A stretch of DNA of 64,000 nucleotides from Ottelia alismoides (Eukaryota > Streptophyta > Magnoliopsida > Alismatales > Hydrocharitaceae). Below are positions 21,371-32,565 of this stretch, one piece after another. Within the stretch, counting starts at the first letter, position 1; each line of letters starts with the position of its first letter. The notes under the pieces are model-generated. The model did not search any database. It was not told where the DNA came from and worked only from the letters and a program-made list of their open reading frames with translations. The DNA is taken from contig JAZKJV010004143.1 in assembly GCA_037367405.1 (NCBI GenBank), positions 236,374 to 300,373 on the forward strand, in the 5' to 3' direction. A program made the translations under genes and the position numbers.

Positions 21371-23540
21371 ATGGCTCCTCAAGGAAAGGGCAAGGGTCAG
21401 CAGCCCCCTCAGCCAGAGCAAGGACAGATGCCTGATCAGAATCAGGTCAATGCTCAGTTGTTGGCATCTATCCAAGCTATCCAGCAGCAGCTGACAGAGT
21501 AAGCCTAACACAGACTGCATTCCAGGAAATGATGAACGATGTCATGAACAGACCACAAGGAGGAGGCAGACAAGGAGGAGGTGGGGGATCCCGTAATAAT
21601 CCGGGGGGGAAGAGCCTGAACAAGGAAGGCCAAAATCGACGCTGAAAGAGATCTACAACCCTGGAGACAACCAGATGACCGAGTCGATCTGTATCCCACC
21701 GGTGCATGCTCACTTTGAGATGAAGCATCAATTCCTCGATCTTCTTCCCTCTTTCCACGGGAACACCAGTAAAGAGCCATACATTCATCTGCAGCAGTTC
21801 TCACGCATCTGTCATACTACTCATTACCCCAATGTCCCTCTGGACATAGTGAAGATGAAGGCAATCTCATTCAGTTTACAAGACAAGGCCCTCTATTGGG
21901 TCAATCATCTGGGGAAGGTTGTGACGACTTGGGAGGAGCTGAAGTCCACATTCTTACACAAGTTCTACCCTCTCAATCGGCTCAATCAGATGCCAGCTCG
22001 AATTAGCAATTTCTCCCAGGGTGCACATGAGAGTATCCACGAAGCTTGGGAGAGATTCACAAATCTGCAGGAGAAATGCCCTCGACATGAGATTCCAAGG
22101 ACCAGCTTGGTCCAACACTTCTTTGGGGGCTTGAATGTAGAAAGTCAAAAGCACGTTGACGCAGCCTATGGGGGCTCACATTTTAATAAGGATGAACACG
22201 TTGTATGGCAGATCTTTGAGGAAATGGCAGAAGGAGAGGCCACCCTCTCTTCATCCAAGGCGTATCAGAAGCAGTCCCAGATCCTCCAGAAGCAAGTATA
22301 CATAGCCGTGTCCCGAGAGGCGGAGAGAGAAGAGAGCCCCAACCTTAGCATTATCGGGACCATATCTCGAAGATCGATATCATTGAAATGAGATCACAGG
22401 ACCTTGAGAAACTCGCTGTGATCAAGAAGAGGACGCAGAATCTCGATAAACTGGATCAGATTACCAAGCAGTTGGAGCTGCTGGTAGGCACCATCAACTC
22501 TGTCTCGTCGGCAACACCATCTCCAGATGCTCCAGCTAAGAAGAAGGACAATCCACCACCGCCACATCAGCCTCAGTCGAGCCAGCAGCCACCGGCAGTT
22601 CAGCACGTGTATTACATGCAGACACCCGACCAGGGACAGCCGCAGTAGCAGATGGTTGTCTACCAGTTGGATTTCCTCCAGACGTCAGATCCAGCATTCC
22701 CACCACCACCCCTGATCCAAGAAGCAAATGGGGTATGGAGCAATGATGCGCAGTAGGCTCATCCTTCCGGACACCTACAGGGCCAACAGCAAGTTAATAT
22801 GCAGTACCACCAACCATAGGTTGGTCGTTTTGGGTAGTCCTTGCAGCCGCCGCCACAGTATCACCAGCCTCCCCAGTATGCCAAACAATGGAGGCAAAAA
22901 CAACACTACCAGCAGCCGTCGTACCGCCATCAGCCGCCTTATCATCAGTATGCAGTTGTCCCACCTCAGCAGTATCAGTAGTACCCTCCTTCCTCCTACA
23001 ATCAGTTTCAGCTTCCTCCACCACTGCAGCACCACCAGCAGTCGTTGCTTCAGCTCCCGCACCCGTAGTCACAGCGTAGTTTGCATGTTGAATCTTCTGA
23101 GGTAAATCCAGTGAACCCGACCCTGTACTGCTTGTCCCAGCTCGTCAAAGGCCTAGCAGATATGACCAGGAAACTAGATGACCTGACCGCCACTTAAACT
23201 ACCATCCCGACACAGGTCGAGGCTAACCCCAATAGCTTCAAAAAGAAGGAGCAGGTAGAATGTGATGTCCCGTCTATGCCTGTAGGGTCAGATGATTGCA
23301 CTATTGTTTTATCTAATGCTGTAACTCTCAGGAGCGGTAGAGTTTTGCCTCCGCCTGCCACCAACAAAGGGGAGAATAAAGCTTCAGGTGAATCGTTACA
23401 GAGACGGGTGGGGAAGAAGAAGGAGGAGCCATTCCAGCTGCCACTCACCACCATCCGCATCAACAAAAAAAATGAAAAATCAGCAAAAACAAAAGGAACA
23501 AAAAGAAGATCATCGCCGAAGTGAAGCCGCGCCAGCCTTG
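21371..23540 (+). pseudogene. gag: gag of element B
   Basis: Starts ATGGCTCCTCAAGGAAAGGG at 21371 (MAPQGKGKGQQPPQ), followed by a glutamine-rich stretch, a stop, and a glycine-rich segment in a shifted frame. The Gag domain is open from 21645 to 22391: LKEIYNPGDNQMTES, PSFHGNTSKEPYIHLQQFSR, ALYWVNHLGKVVTTWEELKS, FYPLNRLNQMPARI and LVQHFFGGLN. A coiled-coil-like stretch (22388-22500) leads into a proline- and glutamine-rich region with stops at about 22648-23000. The tail at 23276-23524 contains AVTLRSGRVLPPP, the Athila Gag signature. Frame changes near 21505, 21640 and 22390 mean no full-length product. The N-terminus is present here and missing in element A. Confidence 0.88.
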
Positions 23541-24060
23541 GAGGAGCCGCCAGCAGCAGTCGATCCCACGCCAGCCGACGGAGCAGAGGCCCTACTTTTT
23601 ACCCGTCCACCAACACCAGCACCTCAGCTTCCAGATTGTATACCTTTTTGTAACTCGGATGTACAACATTTTGTGGACGATGATTTTGTTGTAATAAGAA
23701 CTCTAATTTTGATTCCAACAATATACATATTCCTTTTCCTGATGCAATAGAAAAATCCAAAAAATTGTGAAAAGAAAAAGTGCATTATCTGATCCTGGAT
23801 TTGTGGATATCATTAATAACTTGACTGTTGAGATTCCTCTAATGAAGGTCATAGAGTACATGCCAGCTGTGAAGAAAGGTTTTAAAGAAGCATGTACAAG
23901 CAAACGTTGCCCAGCACGAAAGAACATACGCAAACAGGTTGAGAAGCACGTTCTCACCATGGCCATTGTAGCAGCTATCAGCAACCTTCCACATAATAAG
24001 CATGACAAAGGAGCACCCCTTATCAGTTGCGAGATTTTTCTTTAAGTCTTCGAGCGCACT
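23541..24060 (+). pseudogene. Gag-pol linker domain of element B
   Basis: After an acid-rich stretch, 23767-24045 reads DPGFVDIINNLTVEIPLMKV, IEYMPAVKKGF and KEACTSKR. This is the small conserved region that precedes the protease in Athila-type polyproteins (family pattern: I.IPL..A...MP...K). A TAA at 24043 separates it from the protease, which continues almost directly in another frame. Confidence 0.65.
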
Positions 24061-24901
24061 TTGCTTGACAGTGGTTCTTCCATCAACCTTCTGCCCTCGT
24101 CACTACTGCAAGAATTTGATCTAGGTCCGCTCAAGCAAACACGAATGATCCTTCAGTTCGCTGACCGATCCATCAAGCGACCTAGAGATCTTTTGGAAGA
24201 TGTTGTGGTAAAAGTGCGGGAAATGCAGTTCTCAGTTGACTTTGTAGTCTTTGATATGGACTCTCCCGCACCCTTACTCCAAACTCCTATCATCCTTGGC
24301 TGGTTGTTCTTGCGCACCTCAGAAGCCGTGGCTGGCTATGGGTCTGGCAAGATCAGGTTCAGCTCGAGTAGCAAGAGAATCACTATAGACATGATCAGCG
24401 AGCTGAAAGTCGTGAATGATGAGAGCCGTGCAGCAGACTGTGACTTTATGGCAGAAATCAGAGATACACTACTCTCTTTAGACGATCCATGGACCCAAGA
24501 AATCCTCTCTCTAGAGGAGGATTTGGAAAGCACAGTCGACACATGCTTCGATGATATTTGGGAGACCGAATCCAATTTGTTGATGCACCCTTTTGATCCC
24601 AATGCTTCACTCCAACCCAAACGCGATGAGCCTAATGCAGAACTGTTCGGCACATTACCAGAATCTCAACAAAATACTGAGGGCAGTAGCTCGGCTAAAG
24701 TTCAAGCAGCACATCCTAGCACCAGTACAGTCTCCGAAGTGACTAACAAGTTGGCCAGATCGGAACAAGAACTCAAGCCACTTCCAGCAGGCCTGAAGTA
24801 TGCTTTCCTTACGAGTGAAGAAAACATGTACCCGGTCATCATCATCAGCAGGATGACTCCGAAGCAATAATCTCGACTCCTCGAGGTTTTAGAAAAGAAC
24901 C
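24061..24901 (+). pseudogene. pol: Protease and start of RT, element B (cut by copia element D)
   Basis: The frame opens with LLDSGSSINLLPSSLLQEF (active site D-S-G), then RPRDLLEDVVVKVREMQFSV, DFVVFDMDS and TPIILGWLFLRTSEAVAGYG. A 120-residue acidic, serine-rich linker follows, then the RT lead-in ELKPLPAGLKYAFL. A TAA at 24868 precedes RLLEVLEKN, where element D is inserted after GAACC. The first half of this segment is the best preserved protease in the window. The rest of RT continues at 29962. Confidence 0.88.
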
Positions 24902-25058
24902 TGTTGAAATTGTTGAGATAATTATGGTAGTTGTTGAGATAATTATGTTAGTTTTCTATTTTTGGTATGTCTCTCTTATGTAATTAACCCAGGGCTTTTC
25001 TCCTATATAAGAGAGCCCTAGGGTCTCTTCTATCGTATGAAAAACGTTTCTCCCAACA
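24902..25058 (+). repeat. 5' LTR of element D
   Basis: TGTTGAAATTG...CCCAACA, 157 bp. It contains two copies of TTGTTGAGATAATTATG near its left end and a TATA box (TATATAA, 25014-25020). Very short LTRs of this kind are common among plant copia elements. Confidence 0.93.
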
Positions 25059-25070
25059 TGGTATCGGAGC
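25059..25070 (+). other. Primer-binding site of element D (initiator tRNA-Met)
   Basis: TGGTATCGGAGC directly follows the LTR; the initiator tRNA-Met 3' end calls for TGGTATCAGAGC, one base different. The leader behind it (25071-25618) is strongly C-rich, with a run of 13 C at 25121-25133, and shows no coding sequence. Confidence 0.88.
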
Positions 25071-25618
25071 AATGGTACTAGACCGGGGTTCCCGTGTCCC
25101 ACCCAATACCCTAAGCCTAACCCCCCCCCCCCCGCCTCCTCTCGGCACCGCCGTAGCCCAGCTAGGGCCCTCCCCCCGCCGACCGATGTTGCCCTAAGGC
25201 GGTCCAGCCCTTCTGTGTCGCTGCCTGGGTTTTCCCCAGCCACTTGCGCAGCCGCCAGGGCCCCTCCAGCCTCCTGTGCCGCCGCCCGGACCGACCCCTG
25301 CCATCCCGAGGTGCCGCAAAAGCCCCCCCGCCCTCCTGTGCTCGGCTGGGGTGTCCAGCAAGTGCCGAGTGCGCTCCGGTTGACTTCCCGTGATCTGAAA
25401 CTGATATTCCAGCCCCTGTTTTGCAATCTATTGGTCTGATTTTGGTTGTCGGTGGTATTTTTGGTCTTCCATATCACATCTAAACGCCACTAGATCTAAA
25501 TAAACTGCATAGGAATGGTTGTATAAGTCTACATATACAACCACTCCTCTTCATGCTTGTGTAGACATTATTCGGTTGATCTACTCCTCAGTTGTCCGAG
25601 GTTCATTTCATTGATACA

Positions 25619-26495
25619 ATGTCCGACATTAAAAGTGACGTGTTCTCTTCTTCTGGTGCATTCAAAGGACCTGCACCAATAGTCAAGATGGATGGGACCA
25701 ATTATGAACTATGGTCCATGCAGTTTCGCACTCTTATGCAGTGCCACAACAAAGAACACATTATCACTGAATCCGAACCGGCGGACAAAACTGGGGCCAA
25801 TGCTTCGTGGAAGCAAGATGATGCTTATGCTCGTATTTGGCTCTCCGGGACGCTCACCACGGAGATTACCAACGATATTGTCAACCAACCCACCGCAAAG
25901 GCTATGTGGGATATATTAGCAGCCACATATGGGCAAGCCAAGAATGAGAGCAAGATTCTTCAGTTACAGTTTGACATTTTCTCGACCAAACGGAATGGTC
26001 GCCCGCTTCATGTGCATTTTTCTCATCTTCGTGGCATGTTTGAACGTCTACACAGCTTCATGCCTATCACTGCCAGAACCGAGCAGCAACAACAGTATCG
26101 GAACGCCACTACGACAGGGGTGTTCCTATCCTCTTTTGATTCTGAATATGATGCAGCACGTACACAGCTTCCAACTGGAGAGACGATACCCCCTATGGAA
26201 GAAGTATACAAGCGACTCAGTCGGATTACCACTACTCCCACTAATGTCGCTCTGAATCCTTCCGCTATGGTCGTCTCACGGGGAAGGGGAGGATCTTCCC
26301 AGTTTCGAGGATGTGGTCGTGGTGGTGGCCGTCAGCGTGGGTCGTGTTCTTATTTCCATCGTCCTGGTCACTCTGAGTACCTTGGCTCCATCCCAGGATG
26401 CTCGCCTGGATGATATTGTTTCTAAACTTCGCGAGATGATGTCCGCTCCCATTATTCCGGCTGCGACTTCCTCTGATGTTGCGGCTACTGCTTAA
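25619..26495 (+). pseudogene. gag: gag of element D
   Basis: Starts MSDIKSDVFSSSGAFKGPAP at the first ATG (25619) and runs open to 26413. It contains VKMDGTNYELWSMQFRTLMQ, the copia Gag (UBN2/DUF4219-like) opening, then AKAMWDILAATYGQ, LQLQFDIFSTKRNGRPLHV and GVFLSSFDSEYDAAR. The arginine/glycine-rich tail leads to the zinc knuckle, which reads CSYFHRPGHSEYLG: cysteine 2 is now F and the last cysteine is lost. Element F still has CSYCRRPRHAEDTC there. A frameshift near 26400 separates gag from protease. Confidence 0.9.
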
Positions 26496-26552
26496 GCCTC
26501 GTCTAGCTCCTCAGGTACTGCTTATGCTCTTCCGAGTTGTAGCAGCTCTGAT

Positions 26553-27780
26553 TTGACTGATTGGATTGTGGATTCGGGAGCATCTCATCATATGTGTGGA
26601 GATCGAGCACAGTTTACTTCCTACAGCCCGATTGCCTCTGGTCGATTCGTGGTGATTGCTAATGGAGTTCGACTACCTATTGTTGGTCATGGGGAGATTG
26701 TTCTAGCTCCTTCTTTTCATTTGCAGAACGTTTTACATGCTCCAGCCTTTCAGATGAATCTTTTGTCTATTAGTCAAATTACAAAAGATTTATATTGTCG
26801 TGCCATATTTGATCCATTTTCCCCTGTGTTTCAGGACATACTAACGGGGAGGGTGATAGGATGTGGTGGCCGTGAGCAGCGAGGATTGTACAAGCTTACC
26901 ATACCATCTCATGCTGGGATTGCTACTATTCCTTCTGGATCTGTTTCACCGTTCATGTGGCATCTACGCTTTGGACATCTTCCTCTTCAGAAGATATGTC
27001 ATGTTCTACCTCAATTATCTACTCGTACTACCTTGGATTGTGAAGCCTGTCAGCTTGGAAAGCACCATCGCTCTTCATTTCCGTCTCGTCAGAGTCGTGA
27101 CAGTAGTCAGTTGTTTGAGTTATTTCATTTTGATATTTGGGGTCCTAGTCGTGTTCATGATCATCAGGGACATCGTTTTTATTTAGTTGTGGTTGATGAT
27201 TACTCTAGACTATCTTGGGTGTTTTTGTTAAAACATAAGTCTGAAGTTGGTGCTCTAATCAAGTCTTTCCTTATTGAGGTTAAAAACATTTTCTCCGCTA
27301 ACGTTAAAATTATTCGTACGGATAATGCCTTGGAATTCTCTACCTTACAATTATCTGCATTTCTCAGATCTATTGGTATTATTCATCAGACCTCTTGTGT
27401 TCATACGTCATAGCAGAATGGTGTAGCTGAACGCAAACACCGTCATCTTCTAGACGTCACACGGACGCTTTTGATTCAGAGTCGAGCTCCCCATTCTTTC
27501 TGGGGAGATGTTGTTCTTACAGCATGTTACATAGTAAACAGGATGCCTTCCACCATGCTAGGAGAAAAGGTTCCCTTCTTGATTGTGTTTCCCGAGAAGG
27601 ACCTATTTTCTCCCACTCCCAGAGTTTTTGGTTGTGTCGCCTTTGTCCACAATTTTGCTCTTGGTCGTGACAAGCTCTCACCCAGAGCGGTCAAATGTGT
27701 TTTTGTTGGATATTCTCGTACCCAAAAAGGGTATCGTTGATTTGATCCTGTAGGACGGAGATATTATGTGAGTGCTGATG
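26553..27780 (+). pseudogene. pol: Protease and integrase of element D
   Basis: Protease: DWIVDSGASHHMCGDR (active D-S-G) then LLSISQITKDLYC. Integrase zinc domain: WHLRFGHLPLQK and CEACQLGKHH. Catalytic core: FHFDIWGPSRV, FYLVVVDDYSRLSWVFLL, IIRTDNALEFS, then after a TAG at 27411 QNGVAERKHRHLLD. So the D, D and E residues are all present. The copia-type end follows (FWGDVVLTACYIVNRMPS, RVFGCVAFVHN, KCVFVGYSRTQKGYR), then a TGA at 27738. Two point nonsense changes in an otherwise well kept reading frame. Confidence 0.92.
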
Positions 27781-28078
27781 TCACATTTTTTGAGTCTATT
27801 ATGTATTTTTCTTTTACAGGTGACAGATTGTCCAATGGTAGTTCTGAAGAAGATGTGGTTGTTCCTCCACCACCTCCTCCTCCAACTCTGCCTACTCCAC
27901 CACAAATCTCTCCACATCCATCTCCATCTCCATCCCCACCTCCACCTCCACCTCCACCTCAATTCTTGCCACATGTTTACACTCGTAGGTCTTCTACTCA
28001 CCTCGCTGCTCATATGCCCTCTACATCATCCAACACGCCTCAGGTATGTCATGAACATATTATTTCATCTGATGGTCT

Positions 28079-29792
28079 TTGGATGGATCACAGGCTGAGA
28101 CAATTATACAGAACAGTGTGGATGATGACCTGGAGGTTCCCATTGCTTTGAGGAAGCCTTGTCGTCACTGTGCTACTTACCCTCTTGCTGCACATGTTAG
28201 TTTGGATCATCTTTCAGAAGAGTACAGGCACTTTGTTGTGGGACTATCTGCAGTTACTGTCCCACGAACATATCAGGAGGCGTTGCAGGACAATAGGTGG
28301 CGTATGGCCATAGAAGAGGAGATGGCAGCCTTGCAGTCGCGGGGTACATGGAGTCTTGTGCCTGCTCCTTTGGGTGCCTCCGTAGTCGGCTACAAGTGGG
28401 CATTTACAGTCAAGCACAAAGCAGATGGCAGTGTGGATCGCTACAAGGCGAGACTTGTGGCACGTGGGTTCACCCAAACCTATGGGGTGGACTACCAGGA
28501 TACCTTTTCCCCAGTAGCCCGACACTCTACGATTCTTATCCTTCTGTCAGTTGCAGCTTCCAAGGATTGGCCTCTTTATCAGCTTGATGTGAAGAATGCA
28601 TTCCTATATGGGGATCTACAGGAGGACATTTATATGCAGCAGCCACCAGGGTTTTCTACTGAGGGGGAGTCTCAGAAGGTATGCAGGCTCCATTAGGCGA
28701 TTTATGGCCTTAAGCAGAGCCCTAGAGCTTGGTACCAAAAGCTATCGAAGCTAATAGAGCAACAGGGGTTTGTACGGTCTACTGCATCATTCACTTTTTA
28801 TCCAGAAGACACAGAGAGGTACCATTGCTATTCTTGTTTATGTAGATGATATCATTGTCACAGGGGATGATGAGCAGGGCATTCAGACTGCCAAGGAATT
28901 CCTTGGTACGCAGTTTGTGACCAAGGATCTTGGCACTCTTCGATACTTTCTTGGACTGGAGTTTGCAAGGAATCAGCGTGGTCTTGTGATGATCCAGAGA
29001 AAGTTTGTGATGGATCTGCTTTCTGAGACAGGTATGACAGAATGCAAACCTGCTACTACTCCTATGGATCCAGGTGTGAGATTGTATGCTGATGACTGAA
29101 GAGGTTGACAGTAGGAGATACAGAGAGCTTGTTGGGAAGCTCTTATATGCCACCATCACCAGACCAGATATTTGCTTTACAGTGTGCAAAGTTAGCCAGT
29201 TCATGGAGCAACCCAGGAAGGTGCATATGGATGCGATTCAGATGATTTTGAGGTATCTGAAGAACTCACCTAGTACTGGTCTTATCTTCAGCAAGGATAC
29301 ATCCCTTGAGGTGACTGCATGTGCAGATGCAGATTACGCAGGGTGCCCCAAAGACAGGAAGTCTACCTCTGGCTTTGCTGTTTTTGTAGGCAACTCCCTT
29401 GTTTCATGGAAAAGCAAGAAGCAGACAGTGGTTGCAAGATCCAGTGCAGAATCTGAATACAGGGCCATGGCACAGGGAAGTGCAGAGATGATGTGGGTTA
29501 AATCCATATTGACGGACCTTGTTGTTGAGGTTCCTCTTCATATGCAGTTGTTATGTGATAATCAAGCAGCTCTGTTTATTGCCAATAATCCTGCTTTCCA
29601 TGAACGAACTAAACATATAGAGGTGGATTGCATTACACTAGAGACATGATTCAGAAAGGTCTCATATCCACCACTCATGTTTCTACTGGAGATAATCAGA
29701 CAGCTGATATCTTCACCAAGGCACTTACTAGAGGTCCTTTCCAGAAGTGTTGTACCAAGCAGAGCACGATAGATATCTATGCTCCAACTTGA
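28079..29792 (+). pseudogene. pol: Reverse transcriptase and RNase H of element D
   Basis: A proline-rich linker (27840-27990) precedes a frameshift near 28080. RT reads NRWRMAIEEEMAALQSRGTW, YKARLVARGFTQTYGVDYQD, TFSPVAR, LYQLDVKNAFLYGDLQED, a TAG at 28694, AIYGLKQSPRAWYQKL, then in another frame ILVYVDDIIVTGDD (catalytic Y-V-D-D intact, near 28835). RNase H at 29086-29649 has ADADYAGCPKDRKSTSG, KSKKQTVVARSSAESEYRAM, LLCDNQAALFIANNPAFHER and KHIEVD. After a frameshift the end reads ADIFTKALTRGPF and closes at TGA (29790), which overlaps the polypurine tract. Confidence 0.92.
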
Positions 29793-29799
29793 GGGGGAG
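29791..29799 (+). other. Polypurine tract of element D
   Basis: GAGGGGGAG directly precedes the 3' LTR and shares its first bases with the polyprotein stop codon, a compact arrangement also seen in element F. Confidence 0.85.
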
Positions 29800-29956
29800 T
29801 GTTGAGATTGTTGAGATAATTATGGTAGTTGTTGAGATAATTATGTTAGTTTTCTACTTTTGATATGTCTCTCTTATGTAATTAACCCAGGGCTTCTCTC
29901 CAATATAAGAGATCCCTAGGGTCTCTTCTATTGTATGAAAAATGATTCTCCCAACA
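29800..29956 (+). repeat. 3' LTR of element D
   Basis: 157 bp, the same length as the 5' LTR, TGTTGAGATTG...CCCAACA. Followed by the duplicated GAACC at 29957-29961, after which the RT of element B resumes. Confidence 0.93.
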
Positions 29957-29961
29957 GAACC

Positions 29962-30657
29962 GCAAGGCACATGGTTGGCATGTATCAGATCTCCGCAGAA
30001 TAAATCTGACGTTGTGTTCACATCATATTTACCTGGAAGAAGATGCCAAGCCGTCCCGCGAATTTCAAAGAAGATTGAATCCAAATCTCCAGGATGTCGT
30101 CATAAAAGAAATCACGAAATGGTGTGACGCAGACTTCATTTACTCCATCTCCGACTCAAAATGGGTGAGCCTCTTGCACGTAGTTCCAAAGAAGTCGGGG
30201 CTTACTGTGGTTACAAATGAAAGAGGAGAGGAGATATCTACTCAGGTACCGACATTCTGGCAGGTGTGTGTTGACTACCATTGTCTTAATGCAGCAACGA
30301 AGAAAGACCACTTCCCCTTGTCGTTTATTGATCAGGTTTTGGAAAGATTAGTCGGCAAGGAGTTCTTCTGCTTTCTGGATGGGTACACGGAGTACAACCA
30401 AGTGGCAATCGCCCCTGAAGACCAAGAGAAGACTACCTTCACTTTCCCGTTCGGCACCTACGCTTTCAGAAGAATGCTCATTGGATTGTTCAACGTACCA
30501 GCGACATTCCAGAGATGCATGCTTGCAGTTTTTGACGAGATGGTAGGCAGTTTTCTCGAGGTGTTTATGGACAACTTCTCCGTCTACGGTCACAGTTTCG
30601 ATTCTTGTCTTGAGCACCTGGACAGAGTACTTAAAAATATCGTGAAGTCAATCTAGT
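29962..30657 (+). pseudogene. pol: Reverse transcriptase of element B, middle part
   Basis: Continues the frame cut at 24901. It contains HIYLEEDAKPSREFQRRLNP, DFIYSISDSKWVSLLHVVPK, VCVDYHCLNAATKKDHFPL, FFCFLDGYTEYNQVAIAPED, PFGTYAFRRM and the active-site segment LEVFMDNFSVYG (near 30557-30592). As in element A, the second aspartate of F-M-D-D reads N. Family residues GYSGYN and MPFGLCN are altered (GYTEYN, MLIGLFN). The frame ends at TAG 30654 next to an antisense LINE. Confidence 0.9.
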
Positions 30658-31853
30658 GTTTTTTTTAAGCTCAAAAAAAGGGGATGCACTCGACGGTGTT
30701 CACCCCAATATATTAGAAAATAAAACGGAAACAAAAATTACAGAGAACAGACTATGTACAAAAACCGGCCTACCCGAGAGGGAGGCCACAGACAAAGGAA
30801 CCCCAAAAAAACCACACAAGTCTACCCCTGGGACCAATCCTCCAGAAGCCGCGTTGCACGTATAATGATATTCTCCCTGTAGAACCGTTGAACCGAAAAA
30901 ATTGCCTCGTTCCTCCCCAGCCAAGTACTCCAAAGCCTTGCGATTAGATCCAGAATAAGCTTCCTCTCCATACCCCTTGAGTTAACCAAGCTCTCATACA
31001 CGGCAGGAAAGGAGACCGCGTTAAGCCAAGGAACATCATCCCAAAGAGAGCGAACATGTGGGCACTCGAAAAACAGATGTGTGATTGTTTCCCGCTCCGC
31101 ATTACATAGACCGCACATCGGACTAACATTAGGTAAGATAACTGCACATCGATCACGTGTCAAAAGTCGGCCACGACGAAGAAGCCATAAGAATATACCA
31201 ATGCGCTCAGGGAGTTTGAGGCCCCATAAGAATCTGCAGTCGCGCACCAAGATATCGTCATCGGCAATCAGGGACGGAGAGAGAGCAAAGTACGCCTTAC
31301 GCGAGGAGAAAGACCCGTCCTTCCAGGCCCAGTGATCACGCCAACCAGTCGGCAAAGGAGCATCAACAAGCTATGCCATTAATGAAATAAAGTCATCCAA
31401 CCGAAGATCCGAAAGGGTCGCAGCGATCGTAGGGCACCAGCAACCGTTCTCCCAGCAGGAGGCGACTGACGCCTCCTTGTTCTCGACCAAAGCAAAGAGA
31501 CGCGGGAACATCAAGTTGAAAGCACCCCTTCCGGCCCAGTAATCGGTCCAGAATCGGAAGGAGCTCCCGTCGCCCAACACGGGCACAAAGAAAGGGCGAT
31601 TTCGCCCAAATACAGTCGTCACACTGCGCCAGAAAGGAGTTATGGAGCAAGTTGAGTTGCCCCTAAAGCCGCCAAGCATGTCCGCGCCCAGCAATTCCCG
31701 CGGGATATTAATCATAAAGTTCTCCTCTTTACCCCACACACGAGCATCCCACTTAAGCAAAAGAGCTTCGTTTACCACCTCAAGTTGCCTGACCCCCAAG
31801 CCCCCCAACCGCTTAGGTCGAGTGACAACCTCCCACCCCACCAGATGAACCCC
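30658..31853 (-). mobile_element. 5'-truncated L1-like LINE, antisense, inside element B RT
   Basis: Removing this segment brings together the two halves of the element B RT seen uninterrupted in element A (7460-7510). On the minus strand it encodes the C-terminal part of a plant LINE ORF2, and a T-run at 30659-30666 on the plus strand is its poly(A) tail. Only the last ~370 codons of ORF2 are present, as expected of 5' truncation during target-primed insertion. No clear target duplication is seen. Its right edge is set by comparison with A and is good to a few bases. Confidence 0.85.
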
Positions 31854-31883
31854 ATCATGGGAAAAGAGACACTTCATGGTCAA
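30822..31883 (-). pseudogene. LINE ORF2 C-terminus with zf-RVT domain
   Basis: Reads on the minus strand VGWEVVTRPKRLGGLGVRQL, NEALLLKWDARVWG, then GDGSSFRFWTDYWAG, the region after the RT in plant LINEs. A TAG near 31371 interrupts it. It then continues in the same frame with LPTGWRDHWAWKDGSFSSRK and the zf-RVT zinc site MCGLCNAERETITHLFFECP. Cysteines and histidine of that site are intact. The tail LWSTWLGRNEAIFS matches the usual W-x-WKERNxRIF end. The first residues of the frame (31854-31883) are host element B sequence read antisense. Confidence 0.85.
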
Positions 31884-32565
31884 AGAGGGAATTGTGTTGG
31901 GTCACGTCGTTTCCAAACGTGGCATGAAAGTCGACCCGGTAAAGGTGGATGTAATTGCCAATCTTGAGCCACCTCAGACAGTAAAGAATGTGAGGTCATT
32001 CCTAGGGCATGTGGGTTTTTACAGAAAATTCATTCGAGATTTCAGTCACATCGCCCGACCTCTTACAGAACTTTTATGCAAGGAGACCGAGTTTAATGTT
32101 GATCAGCAGGTTCTCCTTTCATTCAATCAGCTGAAGGAGCTTATCACTCAAGCTCCAGTCCTACAGCCGCCGGACTGGTCTCTCCCTTTCGAGATCATGA
32201 CGGATGCGTCAGACTTTGCAGTTGGGGTTGTTTTAGGAAAGAGAAAAGACAAGGTGCCCTATAAAATTCATTACGCCAGCAAAACATTAGATGAAGCTCA
32301 AAGAAATTACACTGTAACAGAAAAAGACTTGCTGGTTGTGGTATTCGGCCTGGAAAAGTTCAGATCTTATTTGCTTGAATCGAAAGATACCATCTTCACA
32401 GACCACTCTGCTATCAGATATTTACAGCAGAAGAAGGATGTCAAGCCCAGACTGATCAGATGGATCATTCTCCTCCGGGAATTTGATTTATAAATCAAGA
32501 ATAAGCCTGGAGTTCAGAATGTGGTAGCATATCATCTCTCCAGAATTGAGCATCAAGAGCCTCCA
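31854..32565 (+). pseudogene. pol: RT connection and RNase H of element B
   Basis: After the LINE the frame resumes with [38 protein letters not shown] and the RNase H domain: [78 protein letters not shown]. The catalytic D, E and D of TDAS, TEKD and TDHS are all present. Stops at 32491 and beyond break the closing VVAYHLSRIEH segment (the family's ADHLSR reads AYHLSR). Confidence 0.9.

Larger units (their letters stand above)
24902..29956 (+). mobile_element. Element D: Ty1/copia LTR retrotransposon, full length
   Basis: 5055 bp with 157-bp LTRs at both ends, flanked by the exact 5-bp target duplication GAACC (24897-24901 and 29957-29961). It lies within the RT of element B: removing it restores AAGAACC/GCAAGG, matching element A at 6785. 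Domain order is gag, protease, integrase, RT, RNase H, as in copia. By eye the LTRs differ at nine of 157 positions. Several stops break the polyprotein, so it is probably dead, though less decayed than its relative F. Confidence 0.95.

Noticed and set aside
25110..25440. GC-rich open frame before gag of element D as an extra gene
   Set aside because: It is the untranslated leader with a C homopolymer; the frame has no counterpart in element F.
27678..28013. Minus-strand 111-codon frame rich in tryptophan and arginine
   Set aside because: It is the antisense of the proline-rich CCNCCN linker of copia element D.
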